A program made the position numbers and the translations under genes. A DNA stretch of 5,669 bases, taken from positions 1 through 5,669 of the forward strand of contig JAEWEI010000026.1 in the NCBI GenBank assembly GCA_023389545.1, given 5' to 3'. The first letter of the stretch is position 1. Every line of letters begins with the position of its first letter. This document shows, in pieces, positions 5,067 to 5,669 of this stretch. The notes below the pieces were generated by a model. That model saw only the letters and a program-made list of their open reading frames with translations. It was not told where the DNA came from and ran no database searches. Source of the stretch: Actinomycetes bacterium. Lineage in GTDB: Bacteria > Actinomycetota > Actinomycetes > Actinomycetales > Cellulomonadaceae.

Positions 5067-5669
5067 TCAGGCGGTGCGGCCCGAGATGCGGGCCATCCAC
5101 GCCTCGACCTCGTCGGGGTCGCGCGGCAGCGCAGCCGAGAGGTTCTCGTTCCCGTCGGCCGTCACCAGCACGTCGTCCTCGATCCGCACCCCGATCCCGC
5201 GGTACTCCTCGGGGACCAGCAGGTCGTCGCTCTTGAAGTACAACCCCGGCTCGATGGTGAACACCATGCCGGGCTCGAGCGTCGCGTCGAGGTAGAGCTC
5301 GCGGCGGGCCAGCGCGCAGTCGTGCACGTCGAGGCCCAGGTGGTGGCTGGTGCCGTGCACCATCCAGCGGCGGTGCTGCTGCCCCTCGGGGGACAGCGAC
5401 TCCTCCACCGAGACGGGCAGCAGGCCCCACTCGCCCAGGCGGGCGGCGATGACCTCCATCGCGGCGGCGTGCACGTCGCGGAACTTCGCGCCGGGCACCG
5501 CCACCGCGAACGCGGCATCCGCGGCGTCGAGCACCGCCTGGTACACGCGGCGCTGCACGTCGGTGAACACCCCGTCCACGGGCAGCGTCCGCGTGATGTC
5601 GGCGGTGTACAGCGAGTCGATCTCCACGCCGGCGTCGATCAGCACGAGCTGGCCGGGCCGCACCTGTCC
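5067..5669 (-). CDS. pepP: Aminopeptidase P family metallopeptidase (M24), C-terminal part (start beyond the right edge)
   Basis: Aminopeptidase P removes the N-terminal residue from peptides with proline in second position, using a two-metal (usually Mn2+) pita-bread fold in the cytosol. The last 200 aa are present. All five expected metal ligands are visible, numbered within the fragment: Asp12 (LIDAG), Asp24 (YTADITRT), His109 (HGTSHHLGLDVHD, with the supporting His105 and His116), Glu140 (FTIEPGLYF) and Glu164 (GVRIEDD). These correspond to E. coli PepP D260, D271, H354, E383 and E406. The spacing of the two Asp is one residue longer than in E. coli. The frame is open to the window edge (GQVRPGQ), so the GTG near 5663 is internal and the N-terminal domain lies outside. 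A prolidase cannot be fully excluded without it, but HGTSHHLGLDVHD favours aminopeptidase P. It converges on the YflT-domain gene. Confidence 0.93.
   Translation of the reverse strand, partial: GQVRPGQLVLIDAGVEIDSLYTADITRTLPVDGVFTDVQRRVYQAVLDAADAAFAVAVPGAKFRDVHAAAMEVIAARLGEWGLLPVSVEESLSPEGQQHRRWMVHGTSHHLGLDVHDCALARRELYLDATLEPGMVFTIEPGLYFKSDDLLVPEEYRGIGVRIEDDVLVTADGNENLSAALPRDPDEVEAWMARISGRTA

Noticed and set aside
2546..5236. Very long plus-strand open frame (about 896 codons) opposite the MgtE-N/CBS gene and beyond
   Set aside because: It is a GC-bias shadow: Arg/His-rich, low-complexity translation with no family features, antisense to three well-recognised genes.
1..5669. Search for CRISPR arrays, tRNAs, insertion-sequence ends, defence or biosynthetic genes
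   Set aside because: No regularly spaced repeats, cloverleaf-like runs, transposase motifs or codon-use breaks were seen by eye. Every stretch over 300 bases is occupied by a conserved-type gene.

Overview
This is a high-GC (about 70% or more by eye), gene-dense bacterial chromosome segment with short gaps, GTG starts, probable leaderless mRNAs and actinobacterial versions of every protein family. It most likely comes from an actinomycete of the Micrococcales (Cellulomonas-like). The phylum is a confident call; the family is a guess from protein style. I see no tRNA or rRNA, insertion sequence, phage gene or CRISPR array, and no stretch over 300 bases lacks a gene.

Layout, left to right. (a) 1-1084, minus strand: a DeoR/GlpR-family repressor overlaps by ATGA with the start of galT (galactose-1-phosphate uridylyltransferase), which runs off the left edge. 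This looks like a self-regulated galactose operon. Three TGTTCGG half-sites (one inverted) cover the repressor's predicted promoter. (b) 1143-4243, minus strand: three genes in transcription order. The first encodes a soluble protein with PRC-barrel-like, MgtE-N and CBS domains but no MgtE channel. The second, overlapping it by 8 nt, encodes a two-helix DUF1003 membrane protein with a coiled-coil tail. The third is mrp (Mrp/ApbC P-loop ATPase), after a 49-bp gap holding its own promoter and an operator-like inverted repeat. (c) 4365-5024, plus strand: a divergent two-helix YflT-type general-stress-protein-domain gene with a proline-rich tail. (d) 5067-5669, minus strand: the C-terminal half of an aminopeptidase P (M24), convergent with the previous gene across a GC-rich hairpin.

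From memory, the order Mrp / DUF1003-like membrane protein / MgtE-N-CBS protein / divergent small membrane protein resembles the Mycobacterium tuberculosis Rv1229c-Rv1234 region, so block (b)-(c) is probably an old actinobacterial neighbourhood and not an acquired island. Its function is poorly described. The points most worth a second look are the channel-less MgtE head coupled to DUF1003, an Mrp with one cysteine and no CxxC, and a consistent pattern of -10-like hexamers 6-7 nt upstream of start codons, which suggests leaderless transcripts and revises two starts.
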